The notes below the pieces were generated by a model. That model ran no database searches, was not told where the DNA came from, and was given only the letters and a program-made list of their open reading frames with translations. Position numbers and translations under genes: made by a program. This document shows positions 32,701 through 44,903 of a stretch of DNA of 64,000 bases, one piece after another (within the stretch, counting starts at the first letter, position 1; every line of letters begins with the position of its first letter). The stretch comes from Cycas panzhihuaensis (taxonomy: Eukaryota; Cycadophyta): contig CM041465.1 in NCBI GenBank assembly GCA_023213395.1, positions 150,667,741-150,731,740 of the forward strand. The letters run 5' to 3'.

Positions 32701-35228
32701 TATATAAATGCTTTAGTATATAATCAACAATATGGCTTTCAATGAATGAGTAATCTTCAAGCGAAAGTATGATGAAGGACTTTATAAAGCATAATGTTTA
32801 TAAGTAAAAGGTGATCAATATACTTTTCTTCTTTTATTCAAGAAATGAAAATGACTCAAAATGAATCTTTTAAGCAAGACAAGATACAAATATCAAACTT
32901 CCATGAAATTAAAAACTTCCTTCAAATGAAAATGTGATATAAACTTTATTCAAATCATAATAACGTAAGTAAATAACTTGATGATGCTCTTCTTCTTCAA
33001 ATGAACCAAGGAACATAAGCTAGTATGCAAACTAGTGTTTTCAAATTGATATATTTGTAGGAAAGATAAGAAACTATATGCTTTTTTTGAATGCAATGTA
33101 ATAAGAAATCTTTTTAATTCTTTGAATGTCAACTAGCTTTTAAGACAAATAATCAATGAAATTTTGCAACTAAACTTTTTAGCTTTTAAGTTGAAAAAGA
33201 AACTAAATCCTTTAATACAAAATAAGATGATTTCCTATCTAATATACAAGATAATATGAATCCTAAATTATTCCTTTATAAAGCAAAAATAACTATATAA
33301 AACTTGAAATTTATAAATAGAATCTATGCTTAAAGTGATTAAAAATGCCAGAAAACTATATGTATTTATTTGATAATATAAGAAATGAAACATATTCAAT
33401 GTAGACAGTACTTGTTTGTTGCTTTTGTAGCACTTAGGTTGCTTGATATTTAAGGTACTAAAAATGATATTAGTTAGCTACAAAATAGCTTAGAGTATAT
33501 ATAAAAACTAATAATAACTTCAAAAATTGATTAGCAATAAATAATGTTTTAAATATAATCCTTTGAAATAATGAAATGCTTAAAAGAATGTTATAAAATA
33601 ATTCTATCTAGGGTTAAATTAGAACCTCAAATTGATTAGCTTTAAAAATCTATAAAATGATGTCGAAAATATAATGAAACCAATTCCAACTTGAAGTACT
33701 CTGAAATACCTTTCTGAGAAATCTTATGGTTCAAGAAACGGAGTTGAAATGACAAAGTTATTATAGAAAACATAAGCAGGCTTCTTTATGGCTAATAGAA
33801 TAATAGTTGAAAAAAGTGTCATTTTGACTAATTAAAACTTAGCCGAAATGAGCTCAAATTTAATAATTATTAATACCACACTATAATTCTCTAAAATACA
33901 GTCCTAATGAGGCTAGTTTTACTAAAAACTGATATGCCAAAGATAAGTTATGGCATTAAATATATTAGGGTCTCTTAAGAGAAAAATATAAAGAAAACCT
34001 TAACAAAATAAGTTATCCCTTTTGGTAAAATAGGGTGCACAGTCGTATGGAGCATATTTGAACAAAAAACATATCTTTACAAGAGCAACATACCTCCAAC
34101 ACTTAAGAAATGCTTGTCTATGTTTGAAGACACCCAAGATTAAAAACATATCTTAAAAAAGACGAAAATAACCTATTAATAAGCTCAAAAAATGGAGGTC
34201 ATATGCAATTAAAATTGGGGCTAAAGCAAAGGGGGCTAAGCCCTTTTATAACTCCAGATTTGAAATAAAGTTAACTGTAATTTAATTTTTTAAAACTTTG
34301 TAATATAATCAAAGTTGATTTAATAAACAAAACATATATAAAATTCAAATTTTATATTGATGTGAGAGTTGTGCAAACTCTGTTGAGATGTAGAGGTGTA
34401 AAACAATCTAAGAAATTACTAAAATATGATTCAAACACTTTATATCTTCAATGTGATTAGGGGTGCACTCATCTACAGAGATAGATTGATCTAATATCAT
34501 TGAAAAATTAGAGAAAGACATTGAAATAAGGCATAAAGACAAGTGATATGTGGAAGCTAGTAGAGGTTCAATAGAGGAATAAAGGGTAAATATGAGCTAT
34601 ATAACTACTGAATGCTACCTAAAAAACTCCTATTTTACTCATTGAAGAGGGACACTCAATTAGGTAGGCTCCAATCATAAAAGAATTTCAAAAAATTACT
34701 TGTTATAAATAAAAAACAAAGGAGAAATGAAGAAAAACCTAGATGCAGAGGTTCATTTAATTAAAACTTCTCACTGGATGCACGAATACTCACAAGATTT
34801 GAGATATAACTAGGTCTACTTGGTAGCCAGATGTTGGTGAAGTTTCACAAAGAATGATCGCATGTAGAGTTAGAATGAACCTATGGAACAAAATAAGCCA
34901 AAAATAGATATATGTTGACTCTAAGAGAGATTTCTCTCAACACAGGCAACAAAAATAGGTGAGATTTCTTCCAGTAGCTAGATGAATCAATTGTGAACAT
35001 AACAAGCAATCATATGCAATGGTTCTGAGCAACATAGGTGACACACCAGCTAGGTCTAAAATGGTTACCAATGGTTCCAAAAATAAAAAATGGAAAATGA
35101 ATGTAATATAATGAAATATTAATAAATATGAACGAATTTCTCTATAGTTTGAATACCTCTGATGAAATAATATTAACTCATACCAAAATTACCATGAATT
35201 TCCATGAGATTCCCCATGTCCACCAAAT
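32701..35228 (-). other. Leader of Copia E
   Basis: About 2.5 kb of AT-rich sequence with no coding support. The gag start at 32700 and the primer site at 35229-35244 mark its ends. I see no nested element in it. Confidence 0.65.
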
Positions 35229-35244
35229 GATCACTCTAATACCA
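35229..35244 (-). other. Primer binding site of Copia E
   Basis: Minus strand TGGTATTAGAGTGATC, a Met-type site with one change in the first eleven bases, two bases inside the LTR. Confidence 0.82.
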
Positions 35245-35246
35245 AA

Positions 35247-35380
35247 TGTTAGAAGTGAGGTACATAGTGGGAGATTACATTAGCGAGTGTATAGTTGCAA
35301 AGAGTAAATAAAAAATTGATTAATATGTGCATTTACATGTGCCAAAGGTGGGAGTAGGGTGATGAGCATTAACCCGAACA
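35247..35380 (-). repeat. 5' LTR of Copia E, internally deleted
   Basis: 134 bp, TGTTAGAAG to CCGAACA. Both ends align with the 368-bp partner, but the middle (about 230 bp) is missing. Confidence 0.75.
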
Positions 35381-35993
35381 TTCCTTTCACTCTTAAATGA
35401 GCCTAAACTACCTATTATAATGTGCATCCCCACCATGTGATATCATTTCATATGAGTCATGTGTGGGCTTAGTATATAAGTTAATATGCCATACACTAAG
35501 TCAAATAAAATGTTAGGCATAAGTAAATAAACATATATGCATACACACAAATGATAGAACGTGCAAGTCGGTAAGTAAAAAATTGCAAGGTACTAATTGG
35601 TCCCCATATCTATATATATGTGTGTAAAAAATAATGTACATAATATGATGTCAATACAATGTAATCTAAGAAGCTAGAATCCTTACATGGGTATATAATA
35701 ACCCATCAGGATATGCATAACATATATACCCCTAAAGGTCCAAGCTTTTCTAGTTGTAATCTAATGGTACAAATAGAATGTATCTCATGGAGCATTATCT
35801 TCTAGTTGTCCTCTCCTCCTCTTTAGAGTCCATGTACCTCCATATCCATGTGTCTTTGTAGCTCTCCCTCGGTCACTAGGGTGCCCCCGCCTTACTCCCA
35901 TTATCCTGTGGATGACTCATGTCCCTTGATCATCGATGTTGAGTTGTTATGTGGGTTCTCAATGATCTCGTTGCTATCTGCTCTACCAACCAA
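35381..35993. other. Intergenic stretch, no gene seen
   Basis: AT-rich with short atat runs to about 35760, then C/T-rich sequence that begins the coding-like region on the minus strand. A 70-codon plus-strand frame at 35848-36060 overlaps the minus-strand remnant and is taken as its shadow. Confidence 0.4.
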
Positions 35994-37491
35994 TCATACC
36001 TTTGCTGTAGGTAATCCCTCTCTCCTTAGAACTCCTGGAGTCACCTCTGGAGTAGGGTAATCTGCACCTATATGCTTAGAGCTACCTGTATGGGAGTTGG
36101 CTCTACTATCAGCTCTCCCCCTCCATCTGAAGCCTCCAACTCTCTCATCTAGTTCTATAGTTGCTCCTATCCCAAAAGGGCCATATCCCACTCTAATTGG
36201 AGCTCTTGGACCTCTACAACCCATATCTCTCTCACCCTAAGGAATGGTGCGAATACTATTATATATAGACATGGTAGCTCTAGCTCCCCATGGTCCTCTA
36301 TGGGTGGCTAGCCCTCTGTATATACTATTGGGAATAACTCAGCCATAACTCTCCTAACGATCTCCTCTATAAAGCCCTCTCCTATCAATCAAGGTCCATA
36401 TTTCTATAAGAAGTCTATTGTATCATCAAAATAGTGCTAAAATGGACTAGAGTAAGAGTAAAAGAAAAAGGAAAGGGTAGTATCTCTCAAGGAAGCCTCC
36501 TCTCATAGTGGTACAAACTCCTCACCTACCTCCTCTCCAACGATATACTCTTCTCTGGTAAGCCTTTTCCTCTTCCTTGCCTACTCTTATAACCTCATCA
36601 CTCTCTTTGACATCCTTGTTAGCTTCTATTACTATCCTTTTTGCGGCTCTAACACCCTCGTCATCGCTATCCCAATGAGTGCTCTAGTAGGGGTGTCTCA
36701 CGTAGTTGTCAAAGGTCAACAAGTCTAAGGAGGTAGCATCTACAGATCACCTTACTTGCTCTAGTTCCTTGACACTCCTAAAGTAAGAGGGCCACCTATG
36801 AATGAGCAGCACATTAGGTGCCATTAGTTATGGCCCTATCGTAGGTCCCACTCCATAGAAGTGGTCAAAGAACTAGCACTGTAGTATTAAGTAGTATGAG
36901 AATCTACCATGCCTCACTACCCAAATCTGATCAAGATAGACCCTCATGTTAGCCATGATGAGAGTAGCCCAATTTAGCTTCTCCCCTTCCTCATAGTAGT
37001 GGATGGCTCCCATCCATCCTCCTGACACCTCATGATAATTTTATTGCTGAGATATCTAGAATAGAATAGTGAGTATGATCATCTTCCTCATGTGAGGGAT
37101 ATATGATACCAGAATCCTCCTGATGGCTCCCCCTCAATAGTCCCACTATCCCTACCATAGAAGAAGCATGTGGTAACTTAATGCATCTCCTCTGTACTGG
37201 ATAGAGCTCCTAGCTCAAGTAGTGCTCCTATGTAGGTACTCCTAGGATCCTCTTGATGTCACTAGATATGATGGAGAGATCCTTGATTGTAGGTAAGTGG
37301 AAGACCTACCTCTGTTTATCCCAATATGAGACTATATCTAGCAGCAAAGCCTAGTCTGATGCATGCTATCACAATGTCACTATCCATAATAACTTGAATC
37401 TCCTTAGCATTTCCCAATCTCAAGAAGCCATCATCTCTACTAGCCCAAGCATGGGTGCTCCTATGTTTTTATGGTTGTCTATTGTGATCAT
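35994..37491 (-). pseudogene. Unidentified coding-like remnant
   Basis: I do not recognise this gene. Read from a possible ATG at 37491 downwards, the minus strand stays protein-like for about 500 codons with scattered stops and at least one frameshift: DKQR, a stop, VFHLPTIKDLSIISSDIKRI near 37310-37250, HYYEEGEKLNWATLIMANMR near 37010-36950, IHRWPSYFRSVKELEQV near 36810-36760, HWDSDDEGVRAAKRIVIEAN near 36680-36620, and an Arg/Gly-rich end (MGCRGPRAPIRVGYGPFG) at 36224-35994. Several stops are TAG next to positions where Trp or Gln would read well. The layout weakly recalls plant retroelement-associated proteins of the plant-mobile-domain/DUF7745 kind; that is a guess. No LTR flanks it that I can see. 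Confidence 0.45.
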
Positions 37492-39945
37492 AGCCTAAAA
37501 CCATCAATTATTCAAAGAATTAATAACCAACATATAAACAAAAAATATTTTTAAGTAAAAACTAGCAAATTACTTATTTTGCATATGAAATAAACTTAAG
37601 TTTTAATCTCCTATTTTCATACCACATGAAAAGTTGCTTTATACCACAAATATATTTGTAATACTATAGATTATCATGCAGTACCTTGTAGCTTTATTTA
37701 TAGTATCATAATAGTATTTATGATACCACAGATAAAACTATGGTACCATGTAAACCTAGCTAAAACTACCTATAAAAAATATTAAATTATTTTTTGGAAT
37801 AGAAGCTTGTTTTATTGGGACTAGGACACCCCAATACCTTGGTTTGGCCTATAATAAGATCCTAAAAGGGTCCCACTTGGACCTTATCCTCTAAAGTGGG
37901 CACCACACACCTATCTAGTCCTATGCTTTTAAAAACATGAAATTAGAGTAGTGTAGGGTGAGATCCCCTTACCGGGTTAGCATGTACTAAGGCCATCTTA
38001 TGAATGCAATCCTAACAGCTCCATCCATGTGATGACCTAACAATCTGATCTCTCTTGATGAGTATATAAACTTGGAGGAAAATGTACATGGGTAGAGATA
38101 AATCTTTAGGTTTCTATGTGTTATAGTGAAAATGAATTTGATTTCCTTCTACTATACCATTTATATAACCTCCCCCTTGGTGGGCTCCTTTAGGGCTTTT
38201 GTGCCTTGCCTCTTTTGATCTCATATTATTTGTGTTGACAATATTCATTATCTTCTAAATTTGGAGTGAAGAGGTTCTACTACCAAGGGGGTAATGTTTC
38301 TTGGATTTTAGGAATGGCAATTAGATTTATTGAAAGATTGTTAGGGTAGCTTTCCTTTAAATCTAATTTATAGGTATGAGAAGGAGCAACCCTCTACCAT
38401 TCACATTAGTGTTTGAAGAAGGTAAACCTTAATAATGTGAGCACCCCCATTTCTTACACTTATGGTTGCATATATTCTTTTACTTCTTCCTTTTATTACT
38501 TTCATTCATTGTCTTTCTATTTCAGGTAGGTGTGTATTTCAATTGATAATGCAAGCATTGGAAATGAGGATGAAGAGAGGGAAAGATGAGTATCATCATT
38601 AACTATTAACTAAGCTTGGGTGCACCTCTTTCCCCTTCTTTTTTGTTATTTCATATTCTTTCTATTATTCTTACTCTTCTCCCCATTATAAGAATCCCCC
38701 CCCCCCACCCCGCCAATTGTTTATTCCCTTTTAATTTCATTATCATTGAAAAGAGAAAATAAGGAAGTAGGGGAGGGTTTCTTGCATAATAGAAAATAAA
38801 GAGAAATTAATTTACAAGAAAGGAAATAGATTTTTCTTTCTCTTTTATTTTAGAAAAAGGAATATTAAAAGCAAGGGTGTTTTGGGCTAGGGTTGCATGT
38901 AGAAAAGGAGCATTCACCTTTCCCCCTCTTATTACCCCTTGATTGCATCTATTTTCCTTTCCCTCAATTAGTATGTATGTTTATTTTTAGAAAAGAAAGA
39001 AGAGAATGTTGAAGGGAAAGAAAATGAGGTTTTTTTACTTGTTTTGTACCTCCATTTTGTTTCCTTTTTGTTCTTGTTTCTAAATAACATAACAACAAAA
39101 ACCCAACCATATGCCTCTTTCCCTACCAAGTGTGTGTGTGCTTATTTATCCCTTCACCCCCCCCCCCCCCCCCCTCTCTCTCTCTCTCTCTATCTATTTG
39201 CCACATTAGCCCCTTATCAAGGAAGCTTACCCAATTGTGGTCCTTTCCTTAAAAATCCTAAGCAAAGGGAAAGGGACCGTGGTTATTCATTCCTAAATCT
39301 ACACCATCAAGGTGCATGAGTTCCCTATGCGGGCCACCTAAGATTCCTTTGCACCTAATACTAGGTCCTACACCCTACGCCTAGCTCTCCACAGTATTTA
39401 TTATCTTAGGTACCCTTAATAGGAGAGATCTCACCTATCATAGAACATGTATGAGGTAGCCGAGTAGTAGTAGTTGCTGTATCTAATTCTAATAAGCCTC
39501 AATATCCAAAGAAATAAAAAAATAAATGACACCACTCTCAATGGGATGAATAAAGCTCACTTAAATATTAACACCCTATGTGTGGATATAAGGTGAAGAT
39601 AAATACCCTCTATTAGACCATTCAAAATATAGATATAAAAGATTCAACCCACCTAATGGCATAAGACCACCTTTCTCATCTAATAATAAAATCTAAGAAA
39701 AAAGTTAGTGGTTTCTCTTCTTTAGTAAGAGAAGGACCATATCCTAAAATAGACTATAAGAAGTAAATAATAGAGTCCTAAGATGTAGCTATTATATAAT
39801 TCTATTTAGATGAAACTAACAAGCAATCCTAATTTATGAAAAATCTTTTGATCTCATGGATTTAAGAACTCATAATAAGTGCAAATCTCCACTCGATTAG
39901 GCCTTTGTTAAATTTACAAACATAAATAAGATGCAATGCAAGGTG
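37492..39945. other. Gene-free stretch with simple repeats
   Basis: No coding support on either strand and no matched terminal repeats. Notable contents are C runs at 38696-38706 and 39157-39174, a TC run at 39175-39192, and T-rich sequence at 38450-39060. A 91-codon frame at 39044-39319 spans the C and TC runs and is low-complexity, so it is not called. Confidence 0.45.
39157..39192. repeat. Microsatellite (C)18 then (TC)n
   Basis: Eighteen C followed by nine TC units (39175-39192), preceded by a short TG run at 39130-39140. Simple sequence; copy number may vary or be misassembled. Confidence 0.9.
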
Positions 39946-40576
39946 TGTTGAGAAAACCTAGTTCTAAATAACCAAAACTATCCCCCAAGATCTATCTATT
40001 TTACAACAAGAATAATATTCAAAACTATAACTAAGTATAAGCACATAAACCAAAGATCATTCAATGTACATATGAAAGTATACACATTACTAAGTACACC
40101 AGATATAACATGGTAAAACCTTAGTAGACTTCTAAGAAAACATCCACACATGAAAGCTATCAATCTTTATTAATCAAGAATAAAAGATTTATATATGCAA
40201 TTGCCACAAATTTCTTACAATAGAAACAACTAATAATTGCTCATTTGTAATATGATGTAATATAATACAATTACCCTAAATTAGGTTATATAAGAAAGTA
40301 CATCAATCATAACCATCAGATCTAGGTCTTTTTGATAAATGACCTAGATTCTCTTTATAATTTAATAGGTTTTGAACCCTAGCTTTTTGCTTCTAGGGCT
40401 ACCACCCTCAAAATCCCATTTATCAGGGGGCAGGGGTTTTAGAAATCCTAACGTCCCTCAACCAAGAGGGGTTACCACCTCCCTTGGATTCACCCGAGGA
40501 AGAGTTATTAGAGAAAATCATACCAAAAAAGGTCCAAAATTTTAACCTCCTCAAAATTATTATCACATATCCAACA
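39946..40576 (-). repeat. Solo LTR of the Copia A family
   Basis: 631 bp, TGTTGAGAAAAC to TATCCAACA on the plus strand, aligned over its length with the A LTRs (for example catggtaaaacc, acatccacaca, cttggattcacc). The flanks aggtg (39941-39945) and aggcg (40577-40581) make a 5-bp target duplication with one transition. No internal sequence lies on either side, so this is what recombination between the two LTRs of a full element leaves. TATA-like box at 40351-40361 on the minus strand. Confidence 0.88.
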
Positions 40577-41659
40577 AGGCGATAATACAAGCTTATTCTT
40601 CTTTTCATCTATTTGTTATTTTAAAACTCCTTTTTTTTTATAATAGGAAATTACCTATGTGCAAGATGGAATAGGAATGGCAAGTAGGTATGACATACAT
40701 ATATATACATGCTATTGTTTCTCTTTTCTTTATGTTTTTTAGATGAAACTAGAAATTAGAATGCACCTTTAAACTTTTTCTTTTGGAAATAAAATCTATA
40801 AAGGAGGATTCAAATAGGGAAATATTTAGAGTTTTGTTTGATCCTTTATCACACAACTTAATCTCCTCTTAATGCAAGTTTTACAAAAAACAACAAGTAA
40901 GGTTAAGTAACATGTGCATTCAGTCAAACTTTATAGAAAAATTTTGGCATCATCTCTACTTATTATACTAACTTATGACTAACAAAAGTTTATGAAGAAC
41001 TATTAAAAGTGTTAATAAAGCAATTAAAAACAAGTTTGTTACTCATACTTTTTTAGCGATTTTAAAGAAATTTGGGTAGTATTTTAGCCATAAAATAGGC
41101 ACTAAAGTATTGTAGAAGAAAGGAAGTATTTCTCCACCCTATATTCTAAATCTTTAAACCTATAAAACAAGTTGATAAGAGTGCTCCTCCATGTATAACT
41201 TAGATTAGACATATATATTTTAATTTGAATAATTTAAAAGTAATACTAACTAAGGTAATATTCATACTTTTCAACAAACTAAAAGGAGAAATAAGTAAAG
41301 TCTCATAATTGATAGGGTTGCTACCACATTTTGAGCTTAGAATATGCTACTAAGCCATTTTTTCCTCTTTTTATACACTTTTAATAGTAGCAAAGTAAAT
41401 CAAACAAGCAAGAAAGACAATAAACCAAATAGCAAACTTAATAAAATAGTAAAATAAAGTATACAACAACCAAAACGTGAAGGGAAAATCGAATGAAACT
41501 AAAGTGAAAAAAAAAAGAGGGATTCCAAGTAGAAGAGATAGCTCAACTCCAAATAGTATTTCATCTCTAATTATAATATGGAAACCAAAGGGAAATTAAA
41601 GTAAAGTGGAAATCTATAAGATATTTAGTGAAATTTTAGTAGCATAATAATTTCTCTAT
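40577..41659. other. AT-rich stretch, nothing recognised
   Basis: No reading frame, repeat or element end that I can support. It separates the solo LTR from Copia F. Confidence 0.4.
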
Positions 41660-41969
41660 TGGGTTAAAGATCTAGAACCATAATCCACTATGCTAAAGAA
41701 ATAGCACACAAGAAGAGCTAAATAGAGAGAATAAGATTGAGAGCAAAAATGAGAAGTGAGAATTATGATTCTCCCCTTTATATACAGTCTTATATATCAG
41801 AGGATATATATTAGGGTTTCCAAATGAGTTTCCCACCTAATGATATAATTCCAAATTACACTTAAATATAAATAAATTTATATTTAACTATGTGACTTAA
41901 CTAACCTAAAGTCACCTTTATATAATTTATCTAATTAATCTAATGACCTTGATACATTAACATCTATCA
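41660..41969 (-). repeat. 3' LTR of Copia F
   Basis: About 310 bp; its inner end catctatca and the ccttgatacattaac block match the Copia B LTR end. The outer end is set at a TG and is approximate. It contains a TATA box on the minus strand at 41776-41790. Confidence 0.7.
41776..41790 (-). promoter_or_regulatory. TATA box in Copia F LTR
   Basis: Minus strand TGTATATAAAGGGGA, a near-consensus plant TATA box in mid-LTR, at the place comparable to the Copia D box. Confidence 0.65.
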
Positions 41970-42500
41970 ATCCAACCTTTGATGGTAAAAGGTTATTATG
42001 ATAAAATTTATTCTATAAGGTCTTTATTTGAGCCTCATTATTATATTGAAATTCTAAATGACACTTTTTTAGGAAAGCCCTTATGGGGAATAAAAGCCCA
42101 TAAACTTTCTAAGATCTATAGGTGACTCTTGATGTATCTTAATAGCCAAGCAACTTAAATATATAACTTGATCTACTAAGTCTCAATCTACTATTTGGTT
42201 ATTCTCTATGCCCTTTTAGGTTTTTATAAGTTCTAATTTTTTGAAACTAGTACAACCCTTATCCTTCCATACCCATAAGGGGTTTTCACAAATAGGATAG
42301 AGTAGAGACTTACTCTCATCCTTTCATGCCCACATGGGGTTTTCATAAATGGGATATAGTATGTTGATCCTATCATTATCTCCTCTAATTAGTCAGAGAT
42401 TAAGGCCTAAAGGATGAGCTATTTTTTAAATTGTTCAAACGTCACCTATTGTAGTAGGTTGATGAAGATATTAGTCATTTAATCTACTATGGGATAGTAT
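41970..42500 (-). other. Copia F polypurine tract and 3' untranslated region
   Basis: Starts with a decayed polypurine tract (minus strand AAAGGTTGGAT at 41970-41980). The rest aligns with B and D 3' regions, including two gggttttcacaaatgggat-like repeats near 42280 and 42330. Confidence 0.72.
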
Positions 42501-43344
42501 TCCAGTTGAATCACACTATCTTAAACTAGTTCTCAAATCCTGTGGACTTTAGTACTAATATGTTTGGTCCTATCATAAAATACAAGATTGTTAGCCATAT
42601 GGATTACTAATTGATTATCCATACGAAGGCTAATAGGACTTGTTTGGGTGATATTTAATGTTTTTAATAATTTCCTAAGCCATATCATCTCTTTATTAGA
42701 CTCAGAAGCAACAGTGTATTTAACTTTAGTAGTTGAATCAATAACTATCTTCTACTATTTATATCTCCTTCATATTAGTGATGTTCCAAGAAATATTATA
42801 TACTTAGATATGGATCTCCTTGTATCTTTATCTTTTACAAAGTTTGAGTCTATGTATGCATATAATTTAAATTTTGAATTGGGTTCATACAATAAACCAT
42901 ATTTGCTAGTCATCTTAAGGTACCTCAACACTTACACTACTGCCTGCTAGTGAATTTGCTTAAGATTTATCATATAATGAGTAAGAATACTAACTGAGTG
43001 TGCAATATCAAGTATTGTATTAGTAGTATAAATGAGACTACCTATAAGTTATTTATAAAGTATTATGTTTGCCTCTCGATTATTACTATTAGTTATCAGT
43101 TTAACATTGGGTTCTATTGGAGTGGCTATAAGTCGAGTATTTTCTAACTAAAATTTTGTTAGAAGATTGTTGATGTATTTTTATTGAGAAAGAAAGATTT
43201 TGCCATCTTTATAAGTGATTTTAATCCCCAAGTAGTATTTTATCAACCTAAGTTTAGATAGTTTGAATGTTTTAACTAAGTCCTTTTTTAGCTAGTTGAT
43301 TGGCTATTCATTATTCCATGTTACAAGTATATTATCCATAAAGA
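42501..43344 (-). pseudogene. Copia F RNase H and end of RT, broken
   Basis: Aligned with B 10923-11760 and D 23561-24440. RT active site FMDNI at about 43342-43328 (the second Asp changed to Asn), then RNase H with remnants near 43020 (Y-x-T-N-T blocks) and near 42590 (the DNQS region). A 100-codon plus-strand frame at 42648-42950 is the antisense of this coding and not a gene. Many stops. Confidence 0.78.
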
Positions 43345-43612
43345 TGCACACACAATACTTAGAAATAAAAATAATTTATTTTTAACTTTAGAGATAGAGT
43401 ATATATTTACGCATGCACATACAGACATATTAGTTTTTAGAGTTTTATAATTTTATCTTCATTTTTAGAGATGGTATTCATAAGTGCTAATTTATGCTCA
43501 TGATAGAGTTTATGTACTAGTTTATACTCATGGAGAAGTTTAGTGTCCCCATGGGGAGTTGCCTAAGGTTAGAGGGCTTTGCTCATATTAGAGCATGATG
43601 TATCACAGTAGG
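43345..43612 (-). other. Flank of Gypsy G, probably 3' end of Gypsy H
   Basis: Host-side sequence before the chromovirus-like insertion; after removing G it would continue directly into 50981, which leads into Gypsy H. It is therefore likely H 3' sequence. The last 140 bp (43473-43612) are copied again inside the 3' LTR of G at 49669-49808. Confidence 0.6.
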
Positions 43613-44719
43613 TGATCCATTTTTGGATCTTTAAGTTCATAATACTCTTAAAATACCTTATTTTTCATGTTTATGATCTTCATTTAGTAGAAAATACCTT
43701 AAAAAGGCTTAAAAAATGTAAAAAACAAGGTATTTCTACAAGTGCAACTAGGTGCTATCTAAGTGCTACCACTGCTACCCAAGTGCTACCAAGGTGCTAC
43801 CACTACTACTCAGGTGCTACCTAGGTGCTACCACTACTACCCAGGTACTACTCAGGTGCTACCTAGGTGCTACCACTACTACCTAGGTGCTACTCAGGTG
43901 CTACTTAGGTGCATCAACTACTACCTGAAGTGTGAAAAATAGAAAAATAATAAAAATGACAACAATTTTGGGGCATAAACAAAGCCTGTTTCACACAAAA
44001 TTTTAGGAGGAACTTCTCACACACGTCCTCTACATGATTGAAGAGAAAAAACTCCTAATTAAAAGGATTTAATCCAGATTTCTTAACCATTTTGAAATTC
44101 ATTGGAGAACAGAAAAACAAAAAACCTGTTGCAAAAAAAAAAAAAAATTTAGGGTTTTAAAATGGTAAGATCTTGGCACGAAGGATAGAGAGAGAGGACG
44201 TCGCATCCATAGATGCAGTACGTAGAGCAAGATTCAAGGAGAGTTGTCTAAAATTTCTTTCTGGAAAGAGAGAATAACTCCAACAACTGAAATTCTATGT
44301 AAGAGAGAAAAAGGAACAGAAGTGCAGTAGAACAACACCCAAAATCCATTGTGGGGATCATGAAGGAGCCCAAGAAATTGAAGTTATAGCTAAGGATAGC
44401 AGCAACAATGCAAGAAAGAGATGCTAGCAGGATTTCTTCACCAAGAAAAGAGATTTTTGGTTATCGGCAACTAAAACTCTATGCAAACTTCAAAGACAGA
44501 GGTTCTAAAGAAGGTGTAGCAACTCAAGAAGTGCTCAACACTCAATTTTACTCTCCCAAATTACTATAGTAGTCCTTTGCATGCTCAATAGAGCTCAAAT
44601 AAAAGGAGTTTTTGTAAGAAAATTTAAAATATCTTTAATTTTATGTAATATTATTATAAATTGTATTGGATTTGTTTCAATTGGATTAAGTCTTCACTTT
44701 TCCATTCAAATTTAGATCA
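43613..44719 (+). repeat. 5' LTR of Gypsy G
   Basis: 1107 bp, TGATCCATTT to TTTAGATCA, matching 49809-50975. It contains a GGTGCTACC minisatellite at 43741-43920. Confidence 0.93.
43741..43920. repeat. GGTGCTACC minisatellite, 5' LTR
   Basis: Irregular array of 10-21 bp units built from caggtgctacc and actactaccc-like pieces. The same array is at 49570-49668 and, longer, at 49938-50165, so the copy number differs between LTRs of one element. Spacing is irregular and there are no unique spacers. Confidence 0.88.
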
Positions 44720-44725
44720 ATATTT

Positions 44726-44738
44726 TGGTATCAGAGCT
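44726..44738 (+). other. Primer binding site of Gypsy G
   Basis: TGGTATCAGAGCT, Met-tRNA type, six bases after the LTR, as in many chromoviruses. Confidence 0.9.
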
Positions 44739-44903
44739 AGTTTTCTTGAAATCCTTGGGAACTTAGAGATTCTTAAAGAAAAAGAAAAGAAAAACCCTCT
44801 TGCTTTCATTGTGAAAGTTTTTATAAAAACTAGATGTCAATATTTGTTAATGGGTGAACCTTTAACTGAACTTCTTGAGAAAGAATGTAGATAGTGAAGG
44901 AAG

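Larger units (their letters stand above)
31619..35380 (-). mobile_element. Copia element E, gag-only non-autonomous
   Basis: Minus-strand element of 3.76 kb. Left (3') LTR 31619-31986 and right (5') LTR 35247-35380 share gccaaaggtgggag and gggtgatgagcattaaccc; the right one has lost about 230 bp. Primer site 35229-35244 and polypurine tract 31987-32000 frame the interior. The interior holds a long leader and a Copia-type gag that runs nearly to the polypurine tract; protease, integrase, RT and RNase H are absent. Target duplication is not clear (ttttc versus ttcct). It would have relied on enzymes of another Copia element. Whether it is a stable gag-only family or a single deletion copy cannot be told from one copy. 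Confidence 0.78.
41660..43344 (-). mobile_element. Copia element F, 3' half only
   Basis: Minus-strand relative of B and D: 3' LTR 41660-41969, decayed polypurine tract, 3' untranslated region to about 42500, RNase H, and the end of RT. It stops within a few codons upstream of the RT active site at about 43344, where unrelated sequence begins. The 5' part is not found elsewhere in the window. Either a truncation or a breakpoint created when Gypsy H sequence joined here. Confidence 0.82.

Noticed and set aside
31614-35385. Target duplication of Copia E
   Set aside because: The flanks ttttc and ttcct match at only three of five positions; not called.
39044-39319. 91-codon open frame
   Set aside because: Crosses the C and TC runs; the protein is mostly Pro/Leu/Ser low-complexity.
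43741-43920. CRISPR-like alternation of short repeats
   Set aside because: Unit length and spacing are irregular, there are no unique spacers, and the array lies inside a retrotransposon LTR.
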